NCBI GenBank assembly: GCA_031363915.1
Contig: JANLVI010000026.1
Coordinates: 62,001-126,000, forward strand
From: JANLVI01 sp031363915
GTDB taxonomy: Bacteria > Vulcanimicrobiota > Vulcanimicrobiia > Vulcanimicrobiales > Vulcanimicrobiaceae
DNA length: 64,000 nt
Direction: 5' to 3'
Below, piece after piece: positions 23,481-32,510 of this stretch. The position numbers and the translations under genes were made by a program. The number at the start of each line of letters is the position of its first letter. Position 1 is the first letter of the stretch. A model generated the notes under the pieces. That model made no database searches and was not told the origin of the DNA. It saw only the letters and a list, made by a program, of their open reading frames with translations.

Positions 23481-24875
23481 GTGGAGTCCCAGACGCAGAG
23501 CCCGCCAAAAGCCGACGGGTCCGCCAGCGGAACGCAGCGCGGCGAAACCGTCCCGCCGGCGTCCGAGTCGGTGAAAGCAGCCCGCAAAGGTCCCTCGATC
23601 GCCGTGGTCGTCGGGATCGGAATCGTCGTGATCGCCGCGCTCTTTTTCGGGATTAAATACTTCGCGTACGCCTCCACGCATGAAACGACCGACGATGCCA
23701 AGATCGACGCCGATACGGTGACGATCACGAGCAAGATCAGCGAACGCGTCTCGGCTATTCTTGTGGATACGAATCAGGCGGTCCGCAAGGGGCAAGTCCT
23801 CGTGCGCCTCGACAACACGGACGAATCGTCCAAGCTCGCCTCGGCGATGGCCGCGCGCGATGCGCAGCGCGCGCAGGCGCGCGCCGCACAAGCATCCGTC
23901 GGACTGACGCAGTCGACGCAAACGGCGCAAAATCAAGAGGCCTCCGGGGGTATCAGCTCCGCGCAGTCGGGTATTCAAAGTGCTGACGCGCAGTATCAGT
24001 CATCGCTCCAGCAAATCCGCGTTTCGAAAGCCGTTGTCGCACAAGCGCAGGCCCAACTTCGCGTCGCACAGTCGCAAGTACCGGCGGCCCGCGCGAATCT
24101 CGCGCGTGCCAACGCCGACTCTCAGCGTACGGCGTCGCTCGTCTCGACGGGCGACATCGCGCGCTCGCAGCTCGACGCTGTTCGCGCGGCTCAAGCCGCC
24201 GCGCAAGCGCAGTATCAGTCGGCAATCGACAACGTCACCGCCGCTCAGACGACGGTGACGCAGGCAAGCGTCCGCGTCTCTGCCGCAGCCTCGACCGCGG
24301 CCGCCGCCCAGTCGCAGATCGGCACCCAGCAAGGTCAACTCTCGACCGCGGAAGGCAAACTTGCCGAGTCGGGCTCGCCGTATCGTGTCAGTGCGCAGCA
24401 GGCTCAAGCCGATGCCGCATACGCACAAGTTGCCGCGCTCGAAGCGCAGGTGCGGACCGCGCACGATCAAGTGAACAACACCTCCATCGTCTCGCCGATC
24501 GACGGCTACGTCGGCGCGAAAAACGTCGAAGTCGGAAAGACCGTCTCGCCGGGTGAATCGCTGCTCGCGATCGTGCCCTCGGGCAAAATTTACGTGACGG
24601 CGAACTACAAAGAAACGCAAATCGGGAAGATGAAAGCCGACCAGGAAGTCGACCTCAAAGTCGACGCCTATAAAGGCGTGACATTCCAAGGCCACCTCGA
24701 TGCCATCGGACCGGCCTCGCAAAATACGTTCAGCTTGGTGCCCGCGCAAAACGCGACCGGCAACTTCGTGAAAGTCACGCAGCGCTTGCCCGTTCGCATC
24801 CTCTTCGACAACCCGCCGGCGGACAAACCGCTGCGTCCCGGCATGTCGGTCGAGGCATCCGTTCGGGTCAAGTAG
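23481..24875 (+). CDS. HlyD/EmrA-family periplasmic adaptor
   Basis: The product is 464 aa from GTG 23481 with AAGGAG upstream, four bases after the tetR stop. A proline/serine-rich cytoplasmic tail is followed by one membrane helix (SIAVVVGIGIVVIAALFFGI). The lipoyl half-motif TITSKISERVSAILVDTNQA comes next, then a long alanine/glutamine-rich alpha-hairpin (residues about 120-320), the second lipoyl half NNTSIVSPIDGYVGAKNVEV, and the beta-barrel. This is the EmrA layout. The adaptor links an inner-membrane pump to TolC. No inner-membrane transporter is encoded next to it. Confidence 0.93.
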   Translation: MESQTQSPPKADGSASGTQRGETVPPASESVKAARKGPSIAVVVGIGIVVIAALFFGIKYFAYASTHETTDDAKIDADTVTITSKISERVSAILVDTNQAVRKGQVLVRLDNTDESSKLASAMAARDAQRAQARAAQASVGLTQSTQTAQNQEASGGISSAQSGIQSADAQYQSSLQQIRVSKAVVAQAQAQLRVAQSQVPAARANLARANADSQRTASLVSTGDIARSQLDAVRAAQAAAQAQYQSAIDNVTAAQTTVTQASVRVSAAASTAAAAQSQIGTQQGQLSTAEGKLAESGSPYRVSAQQAQADAAYAQVAALEAQVRTAHDQVNNTSIVSPIDGYVGAKNVEVGKTVSPGESLLAIVPSGKIYVTANYKETQIGKMKADQEVDLKVDAYKGVTFQGHLDAIGPASQNTFSLVPAQNATGNFVKVTQRLPVRILFDNPPADKPLRPGMSVEASVRVK

Positions 24876-24905
24876 TCCGCTCTCCGCACTAACGAAAGAA
24901 GATCC

Positions 24906-26825
24906 GTGGATCGCCGTTCTCTCTCGCTCGCGCTGAGCGTGTGGCTTAGCGCACTCCTCGTCGCGCCGACCGCGATCCTTGCCCAGCCGCGGGTACCGCC
25001 TTCGCCGGCTCCCGCGGTCACACCGCAACCGGTTGCGAGCGCGCGACCGAGCGGGACGAATCTGCAACAAAGCGGGCAGCCCGCCGCGCCGAGCATTCCG
25101 GTATTGCCTCCGGTCCCCGATATCGCTCCCGGTTACGAAGCGCCGCAGTCAGGTGCTCCTGCCAGTGAGATCGTCGGCGTCGCCCAGCTGCCGTTCGTCG
25201 GCATCTCGCTTGATGATGCCGTCGCGATGGCGCTCATGCGCAATACCGATCTTGCGCTGGCGCAATCGAACCGCCGCATCGCGAACTATCAAATCGTCGC
25301 AGCCGAGGGCGCGTACGACGTGCGCTTTCAAGTCTCACCGCAATACAGTCACAGCGTGTCGCCGCCGCAGAGTCCTTTCCAAGCAGGCCCCGGCGTCGGT
25401 CCGATCACGCAAGACCTCGCCGGTGCGACCAGCTCACTCTCCGGGCTAACGCGCGGCGGCCAGGAGTATCGTGTCTCGGCAAGCGCGCAAGACGTGCGCA
25501 CCAATAACACCTCGGCGGGTTTCGATCCGTCCTACCCGACCGCACTCTCGTTCAATCTCTCGCAGCCGCTCTTCCGCGGTCGCGAAACCAACGCCGCGCG
25601 GCGCCAGCTCTTGCTCGCCCAGACTAACGCGCTGAGCTCGAGCGACGCTGCGTTGGTGCAGGCTGCCAGTACCGTCACGAACGTCAGCAACGCTTATTGG
25701 GACCTCGTCTCCGCGTGGCGCAACGTCGCGATTCAAGAAGAAGGGCTCAAACAATCGCAAGCCCAGGCGCAGAGTAATTCGCGCCTCGCGGCACGGGGCC
25801 AGGCGGCGCCCGTCGATATCCTCGAATCGAACACGCAAGTCAACGTCTTCCAAGATAACGTCTTCGCGGCGTTGCTGAACGTGCATCGTCTGCAAACGCA
25901 GATCAAGGCGCTCGTGCTCGGCAATCCCGGCGATCCGCTGTGGATGGCGAACCTCGTGCCGACCTCGAACGTTCGTCAGCTCCCGGCGGAGCCGACGCTC
26001 GACGATCTGATCGTGCAAGCGCTGCGGATGCGCGCGGAAGTCGCGCAGTTGCGTGATTCACGCCGGGCTGCGGACATCAACGCAAACTACGCAAAAGATC
26101 AGCTGAAACCGCAGCTCGACCTCAATCTGGGGTATGCGACGAACGGCTTTGCCGGTGCGCCGACCGATCCGCGGAACAATCCGATCTTCGGCGCACTCGG
26201 CCCGAACTTCGCCGCGGTCAACGCGCTCATCGCACGGGCGAACGTGGGCTTACCGCCGAGTCAACAGATTCCCGCAGTGAACAACGCATTGCCGACAACG
26301 CCCGGATATCTCACGGGTACGTTCGGGCAGTCGGGAAAAAATCTACTCGACAATCGGTTCCCAACGTACTCGGTGGGCGTGACGTACACGATTCCGCTGG
26401 GCAACCGAACGGCGAAGGCCGACTACGAGATCGCGCGCGAGCAGCAGTCGCAAGTCCAGCTGCAAGAAATTGCGCTGCTACAGCGGGTAAAGTCCGAAGC
26501 GAGTAACGCGATCCAAACGCTACGCGAAACGCGCTACCGCCTGATCGCCGCGCACAACGCGCGTAGCGCAGCCGAACAAGTCTACGCATCCGAACAGCGC
26601 CGCTTTGCGGCCGGAACGTCCACGACGTACCTCGTGCTGCAGCGTTCGCTCGACGTCGCCAACCAGCGCGGTCGCGAATTGCAAGCCCAGACCGATCTCA
26701 ATAAGGCAGTGGTCGAACTCCAGCGTGTTTCGGGTTCGATCTTTATCGACAATAAGATCGACGTGAACGCACTCGGCGCGACGAGTGAGAACGCGGCAAA
26801 ACCGAACGAGTCGAAGCTGCCCTAA
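24906..26825 (+). CDS. TolC-family outer membrane efflux protein
   Basis: The product is 639 aa from GTG 24906 with GAAAGAAGA just upstream. After a signal peptide (ending TAILAQP) comes a proline-rich linker, then two OEP repeats: FVGISLDDAVAMALMRNTDL with NRRIANYQIVAAEGAYDVRF, and the second from about residue 390 (RRAADINANYAKDQLKPQLD, TYSVGVTYTIPLGNRTAKAD). Coiled-coil segments include SEQRRFAAGTSTTYLVLQRS. It is longer than E. coli TolC (493 aa), mainly through the N-terminal linker and an insert with GAPTDPRNNPIFGALG. It is the outer-membrane duct for the adjacent HlyD protein. The stop overlaps the convergent lipoprotein stop. Confidence 0.93.
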   Translation: MDRRSLSLALSVWLSALLVAPTAILAQPRVPPSPAPAVTPQPVASARPSGTNLQQSGQPAAPSIPVLPPVPDIAPGYEAPQSGAPASEIVGVAQLPFVGISLDDAVAMALMRNTDLALAQSNRRIANYQIVAAEGAYDVRFQVSPQYSHSVSPPQSPFQAGPGVGPITQDLAGATSSLSGLTRGGQEYRVSASAQDVRTNNTSAGFDPSYPTALSFNLSQPLFRGRETNAARRQLLLAQTNALSSSDAALVQAASTVTNVSNAYWDLVSAWRNVAIQEEGLKQSQAQAQSNSRLAARGQAAPVDILESNTQVNVFQDNVFAALLNVHRLQTQIKALVLGNPGDPLWMANLVPTSNVRQLPAEPTLDDLIVQALRMRAEVAQLRDSRRAADINANYAKDQLKPQLDLNLGYATNGFAGAPTDPRNNPIFGALGPNFAAVNALIARANVGLPPSQQIPAVNNALPTTPGYLTGTFGQSGKNLLDNRFPTYSVGVTYTIPLGNRTAKADYEIAREQQSQVQLQEIALLQRVKSEASNAIQTLRETRYRLIAAHNARSAAEQVYASEQRRFAAGTSTTYLVLQRSLDVANQRGRELQAQTDLNKAVVELQRVSGSIFIDNKIDVNALGATSENAAKPNESKLP

Positions 26826-29110
26826 GGATACTCGTAGGCGCCGATCGTACAAAAACTTGGATTTCCGTGTCCACGGGCGACGGCGCGCTCGTCGACGGCG
26901 GATACTCCCGTGCAGGTCGCGATTGGGATCTGCGCGATCAGTCCGCTGAGGGCATTCGGCGCCATCGTTTGTACGATCGGCGTCAACAAGCTCGCGTTTG
27001 CAGCGAGCGTGCCCGAGAGATTGGGGGAACCGGCGTTATTGCGATCGCCCGTTCCGCTGAAACCGACTTCGGTGGTGTCGACCCAATTATAGCCGCTCGA
27101 CGTAATCGTACCGTTGTGACCGATGTTGCTCGGTCCCCCGGCGTTGACGTACACGCTTCCGAACGTGGCGATATTGCTCGACCCTTCAACCAGCATGTTG
27201 CCGCCGAGAGACGTGGCCGAGTTGCCGTAAAACGTCGAGAGGCGGACCGCTCCGCTGCCGCCGCCCGTCCCACTCGAGAACCCACCCGCGTTATAACTCG
27301 ATTGATTGTTGAAGAAGGTGGAGTTCGTGATGGTTGCATTGCCCCCATTGAACATGCCGGCACCATCGGCTGACGTCGAACCCATAAGTTGGTTCCCCGA
27401 GAACGTGACTTGCGTGAGGTTCATCGTCGTGCCGGTGTCGTTGTAAATGCCGCCACCCTGAATCTGGTTCGAACCCGTTCCCGTGATGCTTTCGTTCGTA
27501 AAAGACGATTGCGCAATCGAATCCGTAACGGTCCCCGTGGCGAAATATCCCCCGCCGCTCGTCGTGGCCGTGTCGCCGCTGAACGTGCATCCCGAGATCG
27601 TAAAGGCAAGTATGCTTGCTAGTGCGCCACCGAAGCCAGTTGATGTGGCCGCGCCCGTTACGGCATTCGAACTGAAGGTCGAGCCGGAAATCGTACCAGC
27701 GCCGCCAGCGGCATCGATCGCGCCACCTCGGCCGCTCGCTGACGAGTAACCCAGGGCAGTATTCGAGGTAAACGTCGCATTCGTAACCGTTAGAAAACCG
27801 TTCACATGAATTGCGCCGCCACTCGCGGTTCCGCTTCCGGTTTGGGCATGGTTCGCGCTATACGTGCCGCCAGTCACCGTCAGCGGGCCGATGGAAAAGA
27901 CCGCGCCACCTAGCGCAGAGCCCGTACCGTTGGTAGCAACATTGTTTGACATGTTGTCGCTTATCAGCGTCAAGGCGACCGAAGCCGCGACTGCACCGCC
28001 TTCTACTACGTATCCCGGCGTAGCGACCACCGTGTTTGCGGTAAAAGTCGAGTTACTAATCGTGCCTCCGGCAAGGAACATGCCGCCACCCAGACCCACA
28101 TTTGTCGAATTACCCGCTATATTCGTCGCGAACGTATCGCTGTCGAACGTATCGCCGACGTTCACGTCGTCGATGGCACCGCCGTTGTTTTGAGCGCCAT
28201 TCGACGTGAATGTCGTTCCGGTCACGCTGGTCGCGCCGCCGCTCACGTACAGGGCCCCGCCATTTACAGCGTTGTTAACCGAAAACGTCGAGTTGGTTAT
28301 CCTCAGTGCGGAGCCGATCGAAGAAACGCCGCCGCCGCCCGTCGCGGCTTGGCTGCTGTTCACGTCGACCGAATTGAGCGTGAGGGAGCCGGCGTTTGAG
28401 ATCGCCCCGCCGTTCGTAGCCGAAGCCCCGTTTGTCATCGTCAGATTCTGAATCGTCGCGGTGACGCCACCCGCCACCGTGAATATCTGCGCGGTGCCGC
28501 CGCCGCTGATCGTTTCGATGCCGACGCCGGGACCGCTAATGATGACATTTTTCGCGAGTGCGATCGTTGAGCCGAGTGTGATCGAAGGTTGGGCCGAAGG
28601 CAGAAACGTGATCGTATCGCCCGCCGAGGCGTTCGCGACGGCGTTGCGTAACGAGCCGAGCCCGGTATCCGCGGTCGTGCTTACGACCGGCGAGAGCGTC
28701 AACGTGACACTGTTCACGGCATTCAGTGCTATCGTTTGATTCACTTGCCCAAGACTGGAATCAAGCGCGACGCCGCCGCCGCCGATGCCGCTGAACGCGA
28801 TGGCGGTAAACGTATCAGTACCGACGGGTGCGTTAATCGTCGCGCTGCATGGATTGCAACCCGGCGTCACATTGACGACCTGCGGCGCGAGCCCGTTGAC
28901 GACGATCGAGACCGACAACGTCGCAGGATCGATTGACGAGGAGCGGCGCGATGTTGCACTCGTTCTTCCGACGCGGAACGAGAACGCGACCGGGACCAAT
29001 GGTCCGGAAACGGTTGCCTTTGCGGCCGGCACGATTGTGGATGACCCTCCGCCGCCACTGCACCCTGCAAGACACACGGAAAGAACGGAACCGAATAAAG
29101 CGCGGCGCAT
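26822..29110 (-). CDS. Lipoprotein with right-handed parallel beta-helix repeats
   Basis: About 762 aa; ATG 29110 opens MRRALFGSVLSVCLAGCSGG, a lipoprotein signal with lipobox LAGC. An N-terminal beta domain (VSIVVNGLAPQVVNVTPGCN) is followed by TADTGLGSLRNAVANASAGD, the usual entry to a pectate-lyase-like fold. More than twenty short repeats of the kind ISNSTFTANTV, ITNSTFFNNQS and VTGGTYSANHA, rich in Asn, Thr, Ser and Gly, then run to residue about 650. The C-terminal block VDERAVARGHGNPSFCTIGA ending AYEYP is typical of choice-of-anchor beta-helix surface proteins. It is probably a surface adhesin or polysaccharide-binding protein; no catalytic residues are identifiable. Codon use is less GC-biased than in neighbours. 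Confidence 0.85.
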   Translation of the reverse strand: MRRALFGSVLSVCLAGCSGGGGSSTIVPAAKATVSGPLVPVAFSFRVGRTSATSRRSSSIDPATLSVSIVVNGLAPQVVNVTPGCNPCSATINAPVGTDTFTAIAFSGIGGGGVALDSSLGQVNQTIALNAVNSVTLTLSPVVSTTADTGLGSLRNAVANASAGDTITFLPSAQPSITLGSTIALAKNVIISGPGVGIETISGGGTAQIFTVAGGVTATIQNLTMTNGASATNGGAISNAGSLTLNSVDVNSSQAATGGGGVSSIGSALRITNSTFSVNNAVNGGALYVSGGATSVTGTTFTSNGAQNNGGAIDDVNVGDTFDSDTFATNIAGNSTNVGLGGGMFLAGGTISNSTFTANTVVATPGYVVEGGAVAASVALTLISDNMSNNVATNGTGSALGGAVFSIGPLTVTGGTYSANHAQTGSGTASGGAIHVNGFLTVTNATFTSNTALGYSSASGRGGAIDAAGGAGTISGSTFSSNAVTGAATSTGFGGALASILAFTISGCTFSGDTATTSGGGYFATGTVTDSIAQSSFTNESITGTGSNQIQGGGIYNDTGTTMNLTQVTFSGNQLMGSTSADGAGMFNGGNATITNSTFFNNQSSYNAGGFSSGTGGGSGAVRLSTFYGNSATSLGGNMLVEGSSNIATFGSVYVNAGGPSNIGHNGTITSSGYNWVDTTEVGFSGTGDRNNAGSPNLSGTLAANASLLTPIVQTMAPNALSGLIAQIPIATCTGVSAVDERAVARGHGNPSFCTIGAYEYP

Positions 29111-29201
29111 GAAAAAATCCTCGGCTAGAGAGCCCGAATAGTGGCGATGAATTCTGAATCGGGCCTCTATCGCCCTTGGCGCACCGACAGTGTGATGCAG
29201 G

Positions 29202-29933
29202 TCAAGCGATGCGCTCGAGTTTTGCGACCGCAGCGCGGTCGACGATCCAGAGCAGTTCCCCGTCGGTTGGCGCGACGAGCTGAATCGGGTAGAGCGCGGG
29301 ATTTCGCGGTCCCTCGAGGACCGCCGCAAGTGCCTCGGCTTTGCCTTCGCCGCCCGTCTCGATGGTCACGCTGCGCGCGTGGTTGATGACGTGCGGGGTA
29401 AGCGTGACGCGGTGCGTTCCGAATTTCTCGACCCACGGTGCTGCGGTCAATTTGCTGTCGTCGATTTGATCGAGCGTACCGGGGAAGATCGACGCGGTGT
29501 GGCCGTCGGGGCCCATCCCTAAGTGGATGAGATCAAAGCGCGGTCGCGCACCCATCTCGCGAACCAAGACCTGCGCGTAGGCATCGGCTGCGGCTTGCGG
29601 TTCGTCCTCGCCGTGGATGCGGAAGATTTGGCTTCGTTCGATGCGTAGCGGCACGAACAGCGACTCGCTCGTCATTCGGTAGTTCGAGTCGGCATGGTCC
29701 GGCGGCACGCAGCGTTCGTCGCCGAAAAAGAAGCGCACCGATTCCCAGTGCACGCGATCTCTGCGCGGCGCGACGGCAAGCAGGGCGTTCATGGCTTTGG
29801 GTGTCGAGCCGCCGGCGAGCGCGACGTCGAACGCGCCGCGCTCCGCGATCGCCGCGCGGGCTTTTTCCACGAAATGATCCGCAGCGCGCTCGGCGAGTTC
29901 CACGTCGCCCGCGACGATGACGAGATTATCCAC
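29202..29933 (-). CDS. pgl: 6-phosphogluconolactonase
   Basis: The product is 243 aa from GTG 29933; longer upstream frames run into opcA and lack family resemblance. It hydrolyses 6-phosphogluconolactone, the product of Zwf. The sugar-phosphate-binding LAGGSTPKAM is near residue 41 and the FFGDERCVPPDHADSNYRM block near 72-90. LIHLGMGPDGHTASIFPGT, also conserved, lies near 138. Length matches the DevB-type enzyme. It is the last gene of the pentose phosphate run, eleven bases after opcA. Confidence 0.93.
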   Translation of the reverse strand: MDNLVIVAGDVELAERAADHFVEKARAAIAERGAFDVALAGGSTPKAMNALLAVAPRRDRVHWESVRFFFGDERCVPPDHADSNYRMTSESLFVPLRIERSQIFRIHGEDEPQAAADAYAQVLVREMGARPRFDLIHLGMGPDGHTASIFPGTLDQIDDSKLTAAPWVEKFGTHRVTLTPHVINHARSVTIETGGEGKAEALAAVLEGPRNPALYPIQLVAPTDGELLWIVDRAAVAKLERIA

Positions 29934-29943
29934 GACCGTCTTT

Positions 29944-30957
29944 CTAAGCGAGAATTGCCCCAACCATGCGCAGGGCGGTTTCGAAGATCTTATCGGTTTG
30001 GCGTTCGAGGATCGCGCGTTCGATGAGCGAGGCGTTATCGATGGCCTGCAACGGTGCGAGCCGCTCGGGCCGCTCTTTCTTCCCCTCGACGGTGAGGCGT
30101 ACGACACCCGGGTCGCTCGTCACCTCGGCGACGTAGGTCGAATTCGTCGTCGTGATGGCGACGGTTTGCACGCGTCGCATGCCGCCGTCACGCACGAGCA
30201 AGAATTTGATCGGGGTACCGTCGCGATCGCAGAACTCATCGTGCCCGCACGCCTTCCAATCGAGTCGACTCCCGAGCCAACCCGCAAGATACAACGCCTC
30301 GGCGCTGGAACCCGACACGATTTTCAGCGACCGAATGCAAAAGAGCTCGTCCCTCAGTGCGGCATCATCGAAAAATTGTGCGACCATATCGTGCCACGGA
30401 CTGAGGCGCATCCAGGCAAGATCGCGTAGTGCGAGCCGTCGCCGCGTGCGCTCGAAGAACGCGGAGAGACCGAGAATCGCACCGTCATCTCGCGTCGATC
30501 CCGATGAGTCGACGACGACGTCCGCGGCAATTTCGATGAGTTTATCGAAGCGCGGGTTGCCGGCGGTTTCCTCCGCCGTCCACCAGAGAATGGTCGGCAA
30601 GTCGGGGATCGTGAGCGCGTGCGCGATCGCGCGCAGCTCTTCGGCGTTCATCCCGCGGCACGAGAGCGTGATGCGTTCGCTCTTGATCGTGCTGTGACCG
30701 TCGCCCGCAAACGTCTCGACCGTCGCGCCGTCTTCGACACCGGTCGTATCGAGCACGATCATGCGCGAGGGATGTTTGTCGCCGATCATCGTCGCGCGCT
30801 CCATCACCCATTCGCGGCGCTGGGCATCGTCGATGAAGACGATGAAGTTGATCGTCGTCGCGCTAACGGTCGTCGCGTCGCGCTTGAGTCGGGCGAGTTC
30901 CGTGCGAATCGAATCGAGGTCGGCTGGAATGTGTTGAGCGTTCAAATGGTCCTCCAC
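29944..30957 (-). CDS. opcA: Glucose-6-phosphate dehydrogenase assembly protein OpcA
   Basis: The product is 337 aa from GTG 30957, overlapping the zwf stop by 16 bases. OpcA is an accessory factor that promotes assembly and redox-dependent activation of Zwf, best known from cyanobacteria and actinobacteria. Recognisable parts are TTINFIVFIDDAQRREWVME near the N-terminus, SRMIVLDTTGV, LPTILWWTAEETAGNPRFDK, VVDSSGSTRDDGAILGLSAF and LSPWHDMVAQFFDD. The position between zwf and pgl confirms the call. Confidence 0.93.
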   Translation of the reverse strand: MEDHLNAQHIPADLDSIRTELARLKRDATTVSATTINFIVFIDDAQRREWVMERATMIGDKHPSRMIVLDTTGVEDGATVETFAGDGHSTIKSERITLSCRGMNAEELRAIAHALTIPDLPTILWWTAEETAGNPRFDKLIEIAADVVVDSSGSTRDDGAILGLSAFFERTRRRLALRDLAWMRLSPWHDMVAQFFDDAALRDELFCIRSLKIVSGSSAEALYLAGWLGSRLDWKACGHDEFCDRDGTPIKFLLVRDGGMRRVQTVAITTTNSTYVAEVTSDPGVVRLTVEGKKERPERLAPLQAIDNASLIERAILERQTDKIFETALRMVGAILA

Positions 30958-32501
30958 TCCCGGCTGTCGTCCTCGAGCATGGCATCCGATGAAATCGGGC
31001 CTTGCCCGCCCGCGGCGTAGTTTGGGAAACTATCATCTTTGAGTTGCGTCCAACGATCGAGGATCGGCGTGACGGCCGACCAGGCGGCTTCGACGGCATC
31101 CCAGCGCGTGAAGAGCGTCGCATCGCCGCGCATCGCATCGCCGATGAGTCGTTCGTATGCGGGCGCGGAGACGACACCAAACCCCGTGCCGTAGTTGAAG
31201 TCCATGCTCACCGCGCGGATGTGCATCTTAGGCCCCGGCACTTTGGCAGAAAATCGCAGCGAGACGCCTTCTTCGGGCTGAATTTTCATGACGAGCACGT
31301 TGTTGTCGATCGAATCGCCGGCCTCACCGAAGAGCCGATGCGGAATCCCTTTGAAGCGGACCGCGATCTCCGAATACTTACGTGCGAGGCGTTTTCCGGA
31401 GCGCAGGTAGAATGGAACCTCGGCCCAGCGCCAGTTATCGATGTAGAACTTGACCGCCGCGTACGTCTCGGTATTCGAGTTTGGGGCGACGTCGGGTTCG
31501 TCGCGGTATCCCTGCACCGATTTTCCGTCGATCAAGCCCGCTGCGTATTGTCCGCGCGCGGCGTCGTACATCACGCGATCGGGATCGATCGGGCGCAGCG
31601 CCGAGAGAACCTTGAACTTCTCATCGCGGATGTTATCGGCGTTCGGCGAGACGGGCGGTTCCATCGCGACGAGCGCGAGTAAATTGATCACGTGATTTTG
31701 AATCATGTCGCGCAAGGCACCCGCATTGTCGTAATAACCGCCGCGCAGTTCGACGCCGACTGTCTCCGAGGCCGTGATCTGAATCGAATCGACGTAACGG
31801 CGATTCCAGAGCGGCTCGAAAATAACGTTTGCGAAGCGCAGGGCCATGATGTCTTGCACGGGCTCTTTGCCGAGGTAGTGATCGATGCGGTAGATCTGTT
31901 TTTCGTCGAACGCTTTACCGACCGTCGCTTGAAGCGAACGCGCAGATTGTAAATCCGTGCCGAACGGCTTCTCGATGATGATGCGCGTCCAGCCCTTGGG
32001 GTTGTCTTTGGGGCCGAGCCCCGCTTGCGCGAGCATTTCGACGATCTTGCCGAAGACCGAAGGCGGCGTCGAGAGATAGAAGAGACGGTTGCCGCCCGTT
32101 TGCAGCTCTTCATCGTTTTTCTCGAGCTGTTCTTTGAGCGCTTTATACGCGGCGACATCGTCGAAGGAACCGGCGATGTAGGAAAGTTTGTTTGCGAAGT
32201 CCGCCCATAGCGGATCGCGTGCGGGTCCCGAACGCGAGAACTCATCGACGCTCTTTTTCATCTCGTCGCGGAATTCTTCGGGCGAAAATTCCGACCGCGA
32301 GAAGCCGACGATGCCGAAGTTGGCCGGCATGATGTCGCCCAGCCGCAAGTTATACATCGCGGGCAGCAGCATGCGTTTCATTAGGTCGCCCGAGGCGCCG
32401 AAGAAGACGATGCTGCACGGGTCGCTGATGCGATTGCTCGCAACGCCCGCGCGCAGTGGGTTCTCATCGAGGTTCGGACGATCGAGGGTGATCTCGGACA
32501 T
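30942..32501 (-). CDS. zwf: Glucose-6-phosphate 1-dehydrogenase
   Basis: The product is 519 aa, the family's usual length. It oxidises glucose-6-phosphate to the lactone with NADP (or NAD) in the cytoplasm. The coenzyme fingerprint VFFGASGDLMKRMLLPAMYN is at about residues 32-51, the active-site peptide RIDHYLGKEPVQDIMALRFA at about 197-216, and the phosphate-site region FYLRSGKRLARKYSEIAVRF further on. It is preceded by gnd and overlaps opcA, its assembly factor. Confidence 0.96.
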   Translation of the reverse strand: MSEITLDRPNLDENPLRAGVASNRISDPCSIVFFGASGDLMKRMLLPAMYNLRLGDIMPANFGIVGFSRSEFSPEEFRDEMKKSVDEFSRSGPARDPLWADFANKLSYIAGSFDDVAAYKALKEQLEKNDEELQTGGNRLFYLSTPPSVFGKIVEMLAQAGLGPKDNPKGWTRIIIEKPFGTDLQSARSLQATVGKAFDEKQIYRIDHYLGKEPVQDIMALRFANVIFEPLWNRRYVDSIQITASETVGVELRGGYYDNAGALRDMIQNHVINLLALVAMEPPVSPNADNIRDEKFKVLSALRPIDPDRVMYDAARGQYAAGLIDGKSVQGYRDEPDVAPNSNTETYAAVKFYIDNWRWAEVPFYLRSGKRLARKYSEIAVRFKGIPHRLFGEAGDSIDNNVLVMKIQPEEGVSLRFSAKVPGPKMHIRAVSMDFNYGTGFGVVSAPAYERLIGDAMRGDATLFTRWDAVEAAWSAVTPILDRWTQLKDDSFPNYAAGGQGPISSDAMLEDDSREWRTI

Positions 32502-32510
32502 GTTCGCTCC

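Noticed and set aside
26822..29110. Several plus-strand frames opposite the beta-helix lipoprotein
   Set aside because: They are complementary to Asn/Thr/Gly repeats, giving repetitive Val/Pro/Ala sequences; not genes.
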